This document shows, piece after piece, positions 19,501 to 30,528 of a stretch of 64,000 bases of DNA. The stretch's first letter is position 1. Every line of letters begins with the position of its first letter. Below the pieces are notes generated by a model. That model had not been told where the DNA came from and made no database searches. It saw only the letters and a program-made list of their open reading frames with translations. The position numbers and the translations under genes were made by a program. Origin of the DNA: Nakamurella antarctica (GTDB taxonomy: Bacteria; Actinomycetota; Actinomycetes; Mycobacteriales; Nakamurellaceae); the NCBI RefSeq assembly GCF_003860405.1, contig NZ_CP034170.1:1550001-1614000 (forward strand), in the 5' to 3' direction.

Positions 19501-19648
19501 CGAGCTAGCGGGTAGGGCCGGCGCCGCGGCGAAACCGGTTCGGGCGCGCAAGGCCACGACACCCAGAGCATCAGCTGATGATCAGAGCGTGGCTACGGCC
19601 AAAGCAACTCTGGCTAAGGCCCGCCGCAAGGTGGCCAAACTTAGCTAG
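16595..19648 (+). CDS. uvrA: UvrABC excinuclease subunit A
   Basis: A 1017-residue damage sensor with two ABC ATPase modules. Module 1: Walker A GLSGSGKS at 32-39, a Zn-binding CPTCG pair, signature [19 protein letters not shown]. Module 2: Walker [10 protein letters not shown], the zinc module CEACAGDG...CEVCKG, signature [16 protein letters not shown]. The family length is about 940-970; here a ~65-residue Lys/Ala-rich tail ([16 protein letters not shown] at the end) extends the protein and could add DNA affinity. The start is the GTG at 16595 beginning [14 protein letters not shown], with a -10 hexamer at leaderless distance. It acts with UvrB (8.3 kb) in excision repair. Confidence 0.97.
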   Translation: MIERLIVRGAREHNLRNVDIDLPRDALIVFTGLSGSGKSSLAFDTIFAEGQRRYVESLSSYARQFLGQMDKPDVDFIEGLSPAVSIDQKSTSRNPRSTVGTITEIYDYLRLLFARIGRPHCPTCGELVTKQTPQQIVDRILEMPEGIRFQVLAPVVRERKGEYVDLLSSLTSQGYSRVRVDGVVQLITEVPKLKKQEKHSIEVVIDRLAAKASSRQRITDSVETALRLAEGIVILDFVDLEENDKFRERRYSERMACPNDHPLALDDLEPRSFSFNSPFGACPECAGLGTKKEVDAELVIPDEELSLADGAVHPWGTGTTSEYFSRLLEGLADVMGFSMADPWGALPAKVRSAVLNGVGEQVHVTYKNRYGRKRSYYAEFEGVIPFLERRAAQTDSDYAREKYEGYMREVPCRVCKGTRLRPEILAVTLEHSDTSGSSAEVNIAQISAMSIGEAAAFFPGLILSDRDMMIAEPVLKEVGARLGFLLDVGLEYLSLERPAATLSGGEAQRIRLATQIGSGLVGVLYVLDEPSIGLHQRDNHRLIQTLTRLRDLGNTLIVVEHDEDTIRTADWVVDIGPGAGEHGGKVVVSGSVAELEASAESITGAYISGRLEIPVPAERRAVDRARMLTVVGARENNLQNVTVDFPLGTLLAVTGVSGSGKSTLVNDILHAVLANRINGARLIPGRHTRVTGLELVDKVVGVDQSPIGRTPRSNPATYTGVFDHVRKLFASTSEAKVRGYQQGRFSFNVKGGRCEACAGDGTLKIEMNFLPDIYVPCEVCKGARYNRETLEVHYKGKTISDVLDTPIEEAADFFEAIGPIHRHLKTLVDVGLGYVRLGQSAPTLSGGEAQRVKLASELQKRSTGRTVYVLDEPTTGLHFADVEKLLRVINGLVNKGNTVVVIEHNLDVIKTADWVIDMGPEGGSGGGSVVAQGTPEQIAANPQSHTGRYLAPILRGRKVKSSNDSGAAGELAGRAGAAAKPVRARKATTPRASADDQSVATAKATLAKARRKVAKLS

Positions 19649-19708
19649 TGCGCTTGAGGAGACTTCGAGTGCAGGCGATGTGGTGCGAGTCTGGGAGAAT
19701 AAGCAACC

Positions 19709-19972
19709 GTGAAAACCTTCGATTCTCTATTTGCCGAACTGCTCGACCGGTCGGTGAGCCGGCCAGCGGGTTCCGGAACAGTTGATGCCCTCGATGCTGG
19801 CGTTCACGCCCAGGGAAAAAAGCTGTTGGAAGAGGCGGGCGAGGTCTGGCTTGCTGCCGAGCACGAGAGTGATGACGCGGTGGCACTGGAGATCTCTCAG
19901 CTCATCTACCGGGCGCAGGTGATCATGATCGGTCGTGGGATCTCGCTGGAGCAGGTCTACAAGCACCTGTAG
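19709..19972 (+). CDS. hisE: Phosphoribosyl-ATP pyrophosphatase
   Basis: An 87-residue enzyme that carries out step 2 of histidine biosynthesis (PR-ATP to PR-AMP + PPi). It has the all-alpha MazG-like fold with the metal-binding helix [17 protein letters not shown] and the second acidic helix [15 protein letters not shown]. It is very similar to mycobacterial HisE, including the start [11 protein letters not shown], which supports the GTG at 19709. It precedes hisG by 75 bp and is separated from the rest of the his genes, the usual actinobacterial arrangement. Monofunctional, not fused to HisI. Confidence 0.96.
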   Translation: MKTFDSLFAELLDRSVSRPAGSGTVDALDAGVHAQGKKLLEEAGEVWLAAEHESDDAVALEISQLIYRAQVIMIGRGISLEQVYKHL

Positions 19973-20025
19973 AGACGATTTTTTGCATGCCCGCGTTACG
20001 TCGTTCGCCCTCCGACATCATCTTT

Positions 20026-20031
20026 TAAAAT
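20026..20031 (+). promoter_or_regulatory. AT-rich -10-like element before hisG
   Basis: TTTTAAAATAG around 20023-20033 is a strikingly AT-rich patch in an otherwise GC-rich hisE-hisG gap. TAAAAT could be a -10 box giving hisG its own leadered transcript, with GAGG before the ATG at 20048. Confidence 0.4.
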
Positions 20032-20047
20032 AGACTGAGGAATTTAC

Positions 20048-20893
20048 ATGTTGCGCGTTGCCGTACCCAATAAAGGCACTTTGAGCGAGCCTGCCACCGA
20101 AATGCTGCGTGAGGCCGGCTACCGCCAGCGGACCGAGTCCAGGGACCTCACCATCATCGATGTTGCCAACGATATTGAGTTCTTTTTCCTGCGACCCAAA
20201 GACATTGCCATTTACGTCGGTTCCGGCGAGCTGGACCTTGGAATCACCGGGCGAGACTTAGCCGCGGAATCCGAAGCTGGTGTCCGGGAGGAGCTAGGAC
20301 TCGGCTTTGGTTACTCCACGTTCCGATATGCAGCGCCCGCCGGTGACCCCTGGGATGTCTCGAAACTCCAAGGCATTCGGGTTGCCACTGCCTACCCGCG
20401 CCTCGTCCAGCAGGATTTGGCTGCCCAGGGTGTGACGGCAGAGGTGATTCGGTTGGACGGCGCGGTCGAAATCTCGATCCAGTTGGGTGTCGCTGACGCT
20501 ATCGCGGATGTCGTGGGATCGGGACGCACGTTGCGCCAGCATGGATTAGTGGCCTTCGGACCGACCATCTGTGATTCTGAGGCCGTGGTGATTGCCCGAG
20601 CAGACACGGTCTTGTCCAAGGATTCGCAGCAGGTGGTGAATAGGCTGCAAGGGGTAGTTTTTGCGCAACAGTATTTGATGCTTGATTACGACTGCCCTCG
20701 TAGCTTGTTGGAGCAGGCGACCGCTATCACGCCCGGTTTGGAGTCCCCGACGGTGGCTCCGCTCGCTGACCCTGACTGGGTTGCTGTCCGTGCGATGGTC
20801 CTTCGTAAGGTTTCCAACCCGGTGATGGATAAGCTGCACGACTTGGGAGCAAAGGCAATTCTGGCTTCGGATATTCGCTCCTGCCGCCTGTAA
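20048..20893 (+). CDS. hisG: ATP phosphoribosyltransferase (long form)
   Basis: A 281-residue first and committed enzyme of histidine biosynthesis (ATP + PRPP to PR-ATP). The catalytic lobes show [23 protein letters not shown] and the PRPP-binding loop [19 protein letters not shown]. The C-terminal ~70 residues ([23 protein letters not shown]) form the ACT-like regulatory domain for histidine feedback, so this is the long HisG that needs no HisZ. ATG at 20048 with TGAGGAA upstream. Pairs with hisE. Confidence 0.96.
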   Translation: MLRVAVPNKGTLSEPATEMLREAGYRQRTESRDLTIIDVANDIEFFFLRPKDIAIYVGSGELDLGITGRDLAAESEAGVREELGLGFGYSTFRYAAPAGDPWDVSKLQGIRVATAYPRLVQQDLAAQGVTAEVIRLDGAVEISIQLGVADAIADVVGSGRTLRQHGLVAFGPTICDSEAVVIARADTVLSKDSQQVVNRLQGVVFAQQYLMLDYDCPRSLLEQATAITPGLESPTVAPLADPDWVAVRAMVLRKVSNPVMDKLHDLGAKAILASDIRSCRL

Positions 20894-20994
20894 CCGTCCG
20901 GCTCCCCGATCACGGGACGTAACTGTGCCTGCTCAATGACCGTTGGCCATTGTCTGGTGCCAACCGCTGTGTGCCAGATAGGACGCGCTGCCGC

Positions 20995-21798
20995 TTAACG
21001 TTTTCGAACGGTAAGAATCTGCGCTGATCGACCGATGGGGCCGTGTTCGTCATGGAGCGCCGTGGCAGTAAGACCTACTCCGTCCGGCCCGAGGCTTACC
21101 TCGGTATCCATTCCCAACCATCGGCCCTGAGGTTGGCGGAAGAGGTGCACCGTCAGGTCAGTGTTTGGGAAGACGTAATCGCTCGGTGGCACTCTGGGCG
21201 ACACGCCGTTTGCGGTATCGACGACCGCCAGCATCATTTCTAGATCTGAACTCTCCCGACCCTCCACCAGATCTACGGTGGATCTGAGCCATGTTTTCCC
21301 AGTGCCTGGACTGCGACCCGGCAGGGTGCGAAATTCGAGCGACCTGATGAAGCCACCGCCCCACAAATCTTCTCCTGCCCACGGGGATGCTCTCTCAGGT
21401 CCCGCTAGTGTGGAAAGCGGCGTCCCCGCAACGATCCCGGTGTCAGAAACAAGTAACCGCCAGCCTGTCGCGCGCGCGATAGTTCTTCCGCCGACAGACA
21501 TCTCGGCCTCGACAAGTTCTATGGTCTTGCCAGGCCGCAAGATTCGGGCGCTCATGTCCACCTCGGTGGCTGGGAGGAACCCGAGAATGTCGAAAGATAT
21601 CCGAGCCAGCGCCAAGTCGCGACGCGGGCTGCACGCTTGCATCACATGGACGAGCAAGCCTGCGACCGGCGACATGTGTTGCTCGTGTTCGCTCCAGGCG
21701 CCCTGCGCGTGGATCGTCGGCAGATACCGACCTGCCCCCAGCGGAATGTAATAAGCCGGGATATCGGTTCGTAAAGAGGCGGCCAGTCCAGTAGTCAC
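20995..21798 (-). CDS. Acyl-CoA thioesterase family protein (double hotdog)
   Basis: A 267-residue protein of the TesB-like thioesterase group (4HBT_3). The N-terminal half carries TIHAQGAWSEHEQHMSPVAGLLVHVMQ and the second half has DLEMMLAVVDTANGVSPRVPP with the D/N pattern of the second hotdog, then NTDLTVHLFRQPQGRWLGMDTEVSLGPDG...LHDEHGPIGRSAQ typical of this family. It probably hydrolyses acyl-CoA; the chain length is unknown. The start is placed at the GTG 21798 because TAGATT lies seven bases upstream; the frame itself is open to 21828. Confidence 0.85.
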   Translation of the reverse strand: MTTGLAASLRTDIPAYYIPLGAGRYLPTIHAQGAWSEHEQHMSPVAGLLVHVMQACSPRRDLALARISFDILGFLPATEVDMSARILRPGKTIELVEAEMSVGGRTIARATGWRLLVSDTGIVAGTPLSTLAGPERASPWAGEDLWGGGFIRSLEFRTLPGRSPGTGKTWLRSTVDLVEGRESSDLEMMLAVVDTANGVSPRVPPSDYVFPNTDLTVHLFRQPQGRWLGMDTEVSLGPDGVGLTATALHDEHGPIGRSAQILTVRKR

Positions 21799-21805
21799 AC
21801 CCGCG

Positions 21806-21811
21806 AATCTA
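21806..21811 (-). promoter_or_regulatory. Leaderless -10 element of the thioesterase gene
   Basis: On the minus strand TAGATT stands seven bases before the GTG at 21798. It decides the start over the longer open frame. Confidence 0.5.
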
Positions 21812-21834
21812 GTGTCGGTTGGCTTCACCGCTTG

Positions 21835-22767
21835 CTACGGGCACGCCGTCGGTTCAAGAAAACCCAGTGGCGGTCCTGGGTAGGGCGGGGGAGTGCCGCC
21901 AAACTCGGGGCACAAAGACTGGTGCGAACACCACGGGCACAACCCGGACTTACGGGGCTGGAAGTCCCCGGTCACAATCGCTGACGAGATGGCTGCCCAC
22001 AGCGCGCGGATGCCCTGCTCAAACGCCACCATCTCGCTCTCGTCGGGAGAGTAGATCAGGGGCTGGGCGTTGCCGAGGTAGAGCAATTTCAACTGAGTGG
22101 GCAACGTGCCCCGTAACCGCCACAGCATAAGGGCGTAGAACTTCAGCTGATAGATCGCCTTGTTCTCGTAGGCTTCGCGAGGCGCGGAGCCTGTCTTGTA
22201 ATCGACAATACGCACCTGTCCCGTTGGTGCGACGTCAATGCGATCGACATAGCCGCGTAGCGGGACGCCGGAGATCTCGATCTCCAGCAGCATCTCTGCC
22301 GATTCCGGGTCGAACCGGGTGGGATCTTCTAGGGTGAAATAGGTTTCGACAAGCGCGCGGGCCGAATCCAGCCATTCGCCGAGGTCCTGTTGATCAAACA
22401 TCTGAAGCCAGTGGGTGTTCTCTGCGGAGAGTCGCTCCCATGTCGGTGCGATGTCGGCAGTCGCCATCTGCGGATTTCGGTGCTGCCGAGGTTTGCCAAA
22501 CATCTGTTCAAGCACCGCATGGACCAAGGTTCCGCGCACGGCGGCCAAGCTCGGTGGTTCCGGCAAACGATCGATGGTGCGAAACCGGTAGAGCAAAGGG
22601 CATTGTTTAAAGTCGCCGGCCCGAGAGGGGGACAGCGCGATTCGTCGCCTCGCTGGTTGCTCTGCGTAGACACTGGGGCTCGGCGAGACTGAGCCCACCG
22701 CTTCCGGCTGCCTCGGGTGAGCGCCGAGTTGAGAAACTGCCGGGGGATCCAACGGAGGTTCACTCAT
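21835..22767 (-). CDS. RecB-like PD-(D/E)XK nuclease with 4Fe-4S cysteines
   Basis: A 310-residue Cas4/AddB-type exonuclease. One cysteine (C56, in DFKQCPLLYRFR) and the C-terminal triad C277, C280, C286 (CPWCSHQSLC) have the 1+3 spacing of an iron-sulfur nuclease. The catalytic core shows the RGTLVHAVLEQMF helix (His of the RecB motif), GYVDRIDV and IVDYKTG (D and DxK). The YQLKFYALML helix with the QxxxY-type motif follows. It resembles Rv2119, which has the same neighbourhood (trmI, hisG, mpa) in M. tuberculosis. A stand-alone single-strand nuclease in repair is likely. ATG 22767 is chosen for the TACGGT hexamer six bases upstream. Confidence 0.9.
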   Translation of the reverse strand: MSEPPLDPPAVSQLGAHPRQPEAVGSVSPSPSVYAEQPARRRIALSPSRAGDFKQCPLLYRFRTIDRLPEPPSLAAVRGTLVHAVLEQMFGKPRQHRNPQMATADIAPTWERLSAENTHWLQMFDQQDLGEWLDSARALVETYFTLEDPTRFDPESAEMLLEIEISGVPLRGYVDRIDVAPTGQVRIVDYKTGSAPREAYENKAIYQLKFYALMLWRLRGTLPTQLKLLYLGNAQPLIYSPDESEMVAFEQGIRALWAAISSAIVTGDFQPRKSGLCPWCSHQSLCPEFGGTPPPYPGPPLGFLEPTACP

Positions 22768-22773
22768 TGACAA

Positions 22774-22779
22774 ACCGTA
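22774..22779 (-). promoter_or_regulatory. Leaderless -10 element of the RecB-like nuclease gene
   Basis: TACGGT on the minus strand, six bases before the ATG at 22767. Confidence 0.5.
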
Positions 22780-22846
22780 CGTCGGCGAGCCGACACTGCC
22801 GATGACCAGCACAGTGGTGTTGCTCGTTTCTGTCGATTTACTGATC

Positions 22847-22852
22847 TACGAT
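22847..22852 (+). promoter_or_regulatory. Leaderless -10 element of the M50 protease gene
   Basis: TACGAT six bases upstream of the ATG at 22859. It is divergent from the minus-strand element at 22774-22779, so two leaderless promoters share a ~90-bp gap. Confidence 0.5.
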
Positions 22853-22858
22853 CGGCTC

Positions 22859-24867
<2,009 letters not shown>

Positions 24868-25000
24868 ACAAGGCTCTTTGGTCTGCGACGTGAGGACACA
24901 CAGCGCTGCCCACGGCCGCTGTCGGAGGCCACGGGTAGAGTTGAAATCAAGGCCCAGGAGTGAGTTATGGGTGTGTGCACGCTAATCGAGGGGGCCCCGA

Positions 25001-26791
25001 ATGACCGGTTTCGGCAACGAAACTAGCTCGGCATCGGAATCAGTACCAGGCAGCGTGTCGGGGCAGGCACGCCCACAAAGCGCTGACGAACTACGGGCTC
25101 AAATTCGCGCACTCCATGACGAATTGTCGGTGTTGCGCCGGCGTGCAGCAACATCGAGTCCCGATTCGCGCCCCATGGAACGTCGGCTGGCCGAGGCTGG
25201 AAGCCAGATAAACGCGCTGAGCGAACGAAACGACAAGCTCGCCTCCACGTTGCGGGAGGCTCGTACTCAACTACTGCAGCTCAGGGAAGAGGTTGACCGC
25301 CTCGCTCAGCCGCCCAGTGGCTATGGCGTGTTTGTCGAACCAGGTCCGGACGGCACCGTGGAGGTCTACACGTCGGGGAGACGGATGCGGCTCTCGGTCT
25401 CACCAGCCGTGGATATCACCACGTTGGGCCCGGGGCAGCACGTAAGGCTGAACGAGGCGCTCACCATCGTTGAGGCTGGTCCCTTCGAACTGGTGGGCGA
25501 AGTTTCCAGCCTTCGCGAGCTTCTCGGTGCTGACCGTGCATTGGTGATCGGCCACGCGGACGAGGAGAGGGTAGTCCGACTGGCGGCGTCGCTGTCGGAC
25601 GTCACGCTCAAGCCCGGGGATTCGCTCCTGGTAGACACCAAGGCCGGTTACGCCTACGAAAAGGTGCCGAAGGCGGAAGTCGAAGATTTGGTGCTGGAGG
25701 AGGTGCCGGATGTCGATTACAGCGATATCGGCGGTCTGCAACGCCAAATCGAGCAGATCCGGGACGCTGTTGAACTTCCGTTCCTTCATAAAGAGTTGTT
25801 CAGCGAATATCAGCTTCGCCCGCCGAAGGGCGTTTTGCTGTACGGGCCTCCCGGGTGCGGTAAGACGCTGATCGCTAAGGCAGTGGCAAATTCCCTGGCC
25901 AAAAAGGTTGCCGCCGCGCGCGGTCTAGAACACATGACGAGCTACTTTTTAAATATCAAGGGCCCAGAACTCCTGAACAAATACGTCGGCGAGACCGAGC
26001 GCACGATCAGGCTCATCTTCCAGCGCGCACGCGAGAAGGCATCTGACGGCACCCCCGTAATCGTATTTTTCGACGAGATGGACTCCATTTTCCGGACCCG
26101 CGGCTCCGGAGTCTCGAGCGATGTCGAAACGACCATTGTTCCGCAGCTGTTGAGTGAGATCGATGGCGTCGAGGGCCTCGAGAACGTCATCGTGATCGGT
26201 GCGTCAAACCGGGAGGACATGATCGATCCGGCCATTCTTCGACCCGGCCGCCTCGACGTCAAGATCAAGATTGAGCGGCCAGACGCGGAGTCTGCACGCG
26301 ACATCTTTACCAAATACCTGACGACGCAGCTCCCGATCCACGAGGATGATCTGAGCGAGTTCGGCGGTGACCGCCAGGCCACCATCAACGCCATGATCCA
26401 GACCACGGTCGAGCGGATGTACACCGAAACCGAAGAGAACCGCTTCCTCGAGGTCACCTACGCAAACGGGGATAAAGAGGTTTTGTATTTTAAGGACTTC
26501 AATTCGGGTGCGATGATTCAAAACATCGTGGATCGCGCAAAGAAGTCGGCGATCAAAGCCCGAATTGAATCCGGGGCCAACGGCCTGCGAGTAGTGCACC
26601 TGATGGACGCCATCGTTGACGAGTTCGCTGAAAACGAAGACCTGCCCAACACCACCAACCCCGACGACTGGGCGCGGATATCAGGCAAAAAGGGCGAGCG
26701 CATCGTCTACATCCGAACCTTGGTCTCGGGAAAGAATTCCGAGGGTTCGAGGTCAATTGATACGGCCGCAAATACGGGTCAGTATTTGTAG
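25001..26791 (+). CDS. mpa: Proteasome-associated ATPase (ARC/Mpa)
   Basis: A 596-residue AAA+ ring ATPase that recognises pupylated proteins, unfolds them and feeds the 20S proteasome. N-terminal coiled coil at about 25-105 (Pup-binding helix), tandem OB domains about 105-235, AAA+ module with Walker A GPPGCGKT at 282-289 and Walker B FFDEM at 356-360, pore-loop region ([18 protein letters not shown]) and arginine fingers in LRPGRLD. The C-terminus is TGQYL: the penultimate Tyr is the gate-opening tail that docks into PrcA pockets. ATG 25001 with GAGGGGG at 24988-24994. Followed by dop, pup, prcB and prcA. Confidence 0.97.
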   Translation: MTGFGNETSSASESVPGSVSGQARPQSADELRAQIRALHDELSVLRRRAATSSPDSRPMERRLAEAGSQINALSERNDKLASTLREARTQLLQLREEVDRLAQPPSGYGVFVEPGPDGTVEVYTSGRRMRLSVSPAVDITTLGPGQHVRLNEALTIVEAGPFELVGEVSSLRELLGADRALVIGHADEERVVRLAASLSDVTLKPGDSLLVDTKAGYAYEKVPKAEVEDLVLEEVPDVDYSDIGGLQRQIEQIRDAVELPFLHKELFSEYQLRPPKGVLLYGPPGCGKTLIAKAVANSLAKKVAAARGLEHMTSYFLNIKGPELLNKYVGETERTIRLIFQRAREKASDGTPVIVFFDEMDSIFRTRGSGVSSDVETTIVPQLLSEIDGVEGLENVIVIGASNREDMIDPAILRPGRLDVKIKIERPDAESARDIFTKYLTTQLPIHEDDLSEFGGDRQATINAMIQTTVERMYTETEENRFLEVTYANGDKEVLYFKDFNSGAMIQNIVDRAKKSAIKARIESGANGLRVVHLMDAIVDEFAENEDLPNTTNPDDWARISGKKGERIVYIRTLVSGKNSEGSRSIDTAANTGQYL

Positions 26792-26869
26792 CTACGTCCT
26801 GCTTGGGGGTAGTGGCGGAAATCGCCGCCGTGAATCGAGATGACCAGCGAGGTTGTCAAAACGCAACGA

Positions 26870-26875
26870 TAGGTT
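26870..26875 (+). promoter_or_regulatory. Leaderless -10 element of dop
   Basis: TAGGTT six bases upstream of the dop ATG at 26882, so dop can be transcribed apart from mpa. Confidence 0.5.
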
Positions 26876-26881
26876 GTCAGC

Positions 26882-28393
26882 ATGACTGTGCGTCGCATTA
26901 TGGGAACTGAAGTTGAGTATGGAATTTCGGTCCCAGGGGATCCGAACGTAAATCCGGTGGTCTCCTCCACCCACGTCGTCCTGGCCTACGCTGCGTCCGT
27001 GGCGGCTCCTCGGGCTCGTAAGCCCCGATGGGATTATGAGCCAGAGTCGCCCGCTCGGGATGCCCGCGGGTATGACATGTCGAGCGTGTTTGGCCGGGGC
27101 GCACCCGACCTGGACGATATTGGGGCCTCTAACGTTATTCTTTCCAACGGCGCGCGTCTTTACGTGGACCACGCGCACCCAGAATTCTCGGCACCCGAAG
27201 TAACCAATCCGCTCGACGCAGTGATTTTTGACAAAGCAGGCGAACGTGTCATGGAAGTCGCCGCCGAACTTGCCGGCAGTGTGCCGGGAGCATTGGCCGT
27301 CAATATGTATAAAAATAACGTTGACGGCAAAGGGGCATCCTACGGAACTCACGAGAACTATCTGTGCCTGCGGGAAACTCCCTTTCCGTCAATTGTTTCC
27401 GGGCTTCTGCCGTTTTTCGCAAGTCGTCAAGTCTTCGCCGGCAGCGGGCGGGTAGGAATTGGAGCGCAGGGCAAGCACGCAGGCTTCCAGCTCTCCCAAC
27501 GCGCCGACTACATTGAAGTGGAAGTGGGCCTCGAAACAACGCTGAAGCGCGGGCTGATCAACACCAGAGATGAGCCGCACGCCGACGCCGAGAAATATCG
27601 GCGCCTGCACGTGATTATCGGTGACGCGAATCTCGCCGAAATCTCGACCTACTTGAAGGTGGGCACGACGGCGCTGGTGCTCTCGATGATCGAGCATGGT
27701 TGGCAGCTACCCGAAGTCGCGCTGGCCAACCCCGTGTCAGCGGTGCATCACATCTCCCACGATCCCTCGCTCACATCAACGGTGGAGCTTGCGGACGGCC
27801 GCCAGATGACGGGTGTCGACATCCAACGTTCCTATGCTGAAGCGGCCGCGGCATTTGTCGCCGACCGCTGGGGCGCTGACGCCGACGACCAAACCGTAGA
27901 CGTGCTGAACAGATGGATCGATGTTCTTGATCGCCTCGCGCACGACCCGATGGATCTCGCCAACGAGCTCGACTGGCCCGCGAAGCTGCGCCTCCTGGAG
28001 GGGTTCCGGTCCAGAGACGGGCTTGGCTGGGCGGCGCCTCGGTTGGCCATGGTCGACCTGCAATATTCAGATGTCCGCCTCGGTAAAGGCCTGTACAACC
28101 GTCTCGTCTCACGTGGGTCCATGCAGCGGCTCGTGACGGAGGAGCAGGTACGTCGGGCAATGACAGAGCCACCGGAGGACACCCGGGCGTATTTCCGGGG
28201 GCGTTGCGTGGCCAAGTATCCGGACAGGTTGGCTGCAGCATCATGGGATTCGGTGATTTTCGACGTTGGCCGCGAGTCGCTGGTCAGGATTCCCACGCTG
28301 GAGCCGACCAGGGGGACGAAGGCTCATGTGGGAGCTCTGCTCGACAGTTGCGACGATGCGGTCGATCTCGTCGATGCGCTCACGCGCCGTTAG
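26882..28393 (+). CDS. dop: Deamidase/depupylase of Pup
   Basis: A 503-residue glutamine-synthetase-like enzyme that converts the C-terminal Gln of Pup to Glu and also removes Pup from substrates. Metal/nucleotide-site residues: E10 in IMGTEVEYG, the catalytic Asp D96 in [15 protein letters not shown], and [20 protein letters not shown] shared with PafA. The insert between about residues 37 and 80, absent from the PafA at 33.1 kb, corresponds to the Dop-loop that tunes activity and marks this paralogue as Dop. Pup, its substrate, follows after 106 bp and ends in GGQ, so deamidation is required. Confidence 0.96.
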   Translation: MTVRRIMGTEVEYGISVPGDPNVNPVVSSTHVVLAYAASVAAPRARKPRWDYEPESPARDARGYDMSSVFGRGAPDLDDIGASNVILSNGARLYVDHAHPEFSAPEVTNPLDAVIFDKAGERVMEVAAELAGSVPGALAVNMYKNNVDGKGASYGTHENYLCLRETPFPSIVSGLLPFFASRQVFAGSGRVGIGAQGKHAGFQLSQRADYIEVEVGLETTLKRGLINTRDEPHADAEKYRRLHVIIGDANLAEISTYLKVGTTALVLSMIEHGWQLPEVALANPVSAVHHISHDPSLTSTVELADGRQMTGVDIQRSYAEAAAAFVADRWGADADDQTVDVLNRWIDVLDRLAHDPMDLANELDWPAKLRLLEGFRSRDGLGWAAPRLAMVDLQYSDVRLGKGLYNRLVSRGSMQRLVTEEQVRRAMTEPPEDTRAYFRGRCVAKYPDRLAAASWDSVIFDVGRESLVRIPTLEPTRGTKAHVGALLDSCDDAVDLVDALTRR

Positions 28394-28499
28394 CAGGTGC
28401 CAGTGACCCATCATCGCTAGTCGGGACACCGTCTCGGCGACTGGGTAATGTCAGAGTTACGTCAAATCAGATTTCCAGCCCGATATCGCGGAGGCTCAC

Positions 28500-28694
28500 A
28501 TGGCACAGGAACAAACCACCAGGCAGGGCGGCGGCGGGGACGACGACGAGAGCCCGGCGCTCGAATCATCCGGTCAAGAACGGCGCGAGAAGCTGGCAGC
28601 CGAAACAGATGACATTTTGGATGAAATCGACGACGTGCTGGAAGTCAACGCCGAAGATTTTGTGCGTGCCTATGTCCAAAAGGGTGGACAGTGA
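28500..28694 (+). CDS. pup: Prokaryotic ubiquitin-like protein Pup
   Basis: A 64-residue disordered modifier. The N-terminal third is Gly/Asp-rich. The central helix-forming part ([22 protein letters not shown]) binds the Mpa coiled coil. The tail is YVQKGGQ with a conserved Lys at 61 and the C-terminal Gln that Dop must deamidate before PafA can ligate it to a lysine. ATG 28500 with GGAGG at 28490-28494. Its TGA overlaps the GTG of prcB by 4 bp, coupling the two. Length and ending are exactly as expected for the family. Confidence 0.97.
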   Translation: MAQEQTTRQGGGGDDDESPALESSGQERREKLAAETDDILDEIDDVLEVNAEDFVRAYVQKGGQ

Positions 28695-29566
28695 CATCTT
28701 CGTGGCCGGCCTCCGCCGTTCCCGCCGCGTACCTGACTCCGGGCACGGGCTCCTTCACGGAATTCCTGGCATTGGCTGAGCCACGCTTGCTTCCGGGCGG
28801 ACAGCAGCACAAGGATGGAGTGACCGCCGGGACAGCGCACCTCACCGAGTCCGTTCACGGCACGACCATCGTTGCTGTGACTTTCGCTGACGGCGTTGTG
28901 ATCGCCGGCGACCGGCGGGCCACCATGGGCTCGATGATCGCCCAGCGAGACATAGAAAAAGTATTTATCGCCGACAACTTCTCGGCCATTGGAATCGCCG
29001 GAACCGCCGGGATAGCGGTAGAAATGGTTCGTTTGTTCCAACTCGAGTTGGAACATTACGAGAAAATCGAGGGCGTTTCGTTGTCGTTGGACGGTAAAGC
29101 AAACCGTCTTGCAACCATGATTCGGGGCAATCTGGGCGCAGCTATGCAGGGCCTGGCGGTGGTGCCGCTTTTCGCTGGTTTTGACGTAGATCGGGCGGCA
29201 GCGACCATCTTGGATCCCGAAGAGGCGAAGAGCGCCGGCCGGATCTTCGCCTACGACGTCGTAGGCGGTAAATACGAGGAGCACGATTACCACGCTGTGG
29301 GGTCGGGTTCCGTTTTCGCGAAATCAGCACTGAAGAAGCGCCACCAACGCGATGCTGATCAGCGAACAGCGGTAAAAGCTGCGGTAGAAGCACTGTACGA
29401 CGCAGCAGACGACGACTCGGCAACTGGCGGGCCAGACATCAACCGCCGCATCTATCCGATAGTTGTCGTCGTGGGTGCACGGGGCGCAGAAAAGTTACCC
29501 TCAGCCCAGGTTGCTCTCGTGGCTCAAGAGGTAGTGGCTGGTCGGCAACAGAATCCAGGCGGCTGA
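28691..29566 (+). CDS. prcB: 20S proteasome beta subunit
   Basis: A 291-residue pro-protein of the catalytic ring. The first 57 residues are the propeptide. Autocatalytic cleavage before T58 (context [11 protein letters not shown]) exposes the nucleophile, with D74 (AGDRRAT) and K90 (RDIEKVF) matching Asp17 and Lys33 of the active site. The remaining N-terminal-nucleophile fold is complete ([20 protein letters not shown]). The GTG start overlaps the pup stop. It assembles with PrcA into a four-ring core particle in the cytoplasm. Confidence 0.97.
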   Translation: MTSSWPASAVPAAYLTPGTGSFTEFLALAEPRLLPGGQQHKDGVTAGTAHLTESVHGTTIVAVTFADGVVIAGDRRATMGSMIAQRDIEKVFIADNFSAIGIAGTAGIAVEMVRLFQLELEHYEKIEGVSLSLDGKANRLATMIRGNLGAAMQGLAVVPLFAGFDVDRAAATILDPEEAKSAGRIFAYDVVGGKYEEHDYHAVGSGSVFAKSALKKRHQRDADQRTAVKAAVEALYDAADDDSATGGPDINRRIYPIVVVVGARGAEKLPSAQVALVAQEVVAGRQQNPGG

Positions 29567-29653
29567 AGATGTTTTGCCGCTAGTCGACACACATCCGCGG
29601 CGAGAAATACGATCCGCAGTTCCTACTCCACCGAATGAAAGCGCACAGCCACC

Positions 29654-30427
29654 GTGTCAATGCCGATCTACGCCTCACCTGAGCAGCTCATGCGGGACAG
29701 GTCCGACTTTGCTCGCAAGGGCATTGCCCGCGGACGCAGCGTCGTCGTCACAACCTATGCGGGTGGCGTGCTGTTTGTCGCTGAAAACCATTCGCCTAGC
29801 TTGCATAAAGTGAGTGAGATTTACGATCGGCTCGGCTTCGCGGCTGTGGGCAGATACAACGAGTTCGAGAACCTACGCACCGCTGGAATTCGGCTGGCTG
29901 ACGTGCGTGGGTATTCCTACGACAGGCGTGATGTGACGGGCAGGTGGCTTGCCAACGCGTACGCGCAAACGCTTGGATCCATCTTTTCCGAGCACCAGAA
30001 GCCCTACGAGGTAGGACTGTGCGTGGCGGAGGTGGGGCTCCCCGGAACGCCGCAGAAGGATCAGCTCTACTTGCTGAGCTACGACGGTTCAATCGCCGAT
30101 GAAACGACTTTTGTGGTGATGGGAGGAGCCACCGAGCCTGTGACGGCTGCGCTCAAGGAGACATTCGTTGCTGGGTGGACTCTTCAGGTAGCGCTCCGGT
30201 CAGCCGTCGCCGCACTGGGCGCGGGCGGCGACGCTGCGCCCCGAAAGCTTTCAGCCGCGCAGTTGGAGGTCGCGATCCTGGATCGGAGTCGGAGCGGGCG
30301 CACCTTCCGGCGGGTAGTTGATGCCGAGCTCGAGGGGTTGATGCCCGCAGTCGACACCGATTCCGAAGCGGAACCGATGGCCACCGATGATGTTGAGTCG
30401 GTAGATTTACCTGCTGCCGAAAGCTGA
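29654..30427 (+). CDS. prcA: 20S proteasome alpha subunit
   Basis: A 257-residue outer-ring subunit. The gating N-terminus [19 protein letters not shown] aligns with mycobacterial PrcA, which fixes the GTG at 29654 rather than the ATG at 29660. [42 protein letters not shown] and the C-terminal acidic tail are typical. There is no active-site Thr, as expected. The gene lies 87 bp after prcB without an evident ribosome-binding site; in M. tuberculosis the two genes are immediately adjacent. It accepts the QYL tail of Mpa. Confidence 0.97.
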   Translation: MSMPIYASPEQLMRDRSDFARKGIARGRSVVVTTYAGGVLFVAENHSPSLHKVSEIYDRLGFAAVGRYNEFENLRTAGIRLADVRGYSYDRRDVTGRWLANAYAQTLGSIFSEHQKPYEVGLCVAEVGLPGTPQKDQLYLLSYDGSIADETTFVVMGGATEPVTAALKETFVAGWTLQVALRSAVAALGAGGDAAPRKLSAAQLEVAILDRSRSGRTFRRVVDAELEGLMPAVDTDSEAEPMATDDVESVDLPAAES

Positions 30428-30472
30428 CTGATGCGATTGTTTGGTAACTTAGGACAGTGCACCAACCTTCAG

Positions 30473-30505
30473 CGGCGCTCAACTGAGCGTCGCGCCGTAA
30501 TTTTT
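30473..30505 (+). terminator. Probable terminator after prcA
   Basis: CGGCGCTC (30473-30480) and GAGCGTCG (30485-30492) form an 8-bp stem with one G-U pair around AACT, and TTTTT occurs at 30501-30505. It would separate the proteasome genes from the CNNM genes. Confidence 0.5.
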
Positions 30506-30528
30506 ATGACCATTTTTGGAGTCTGAGC

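Noticed and set aside
22802-22858. Upstream ATG extension of the M50 protease
   Set aside because: The extra 19 residues lack family resemblance, and the leaderless -10 box lies inside them.
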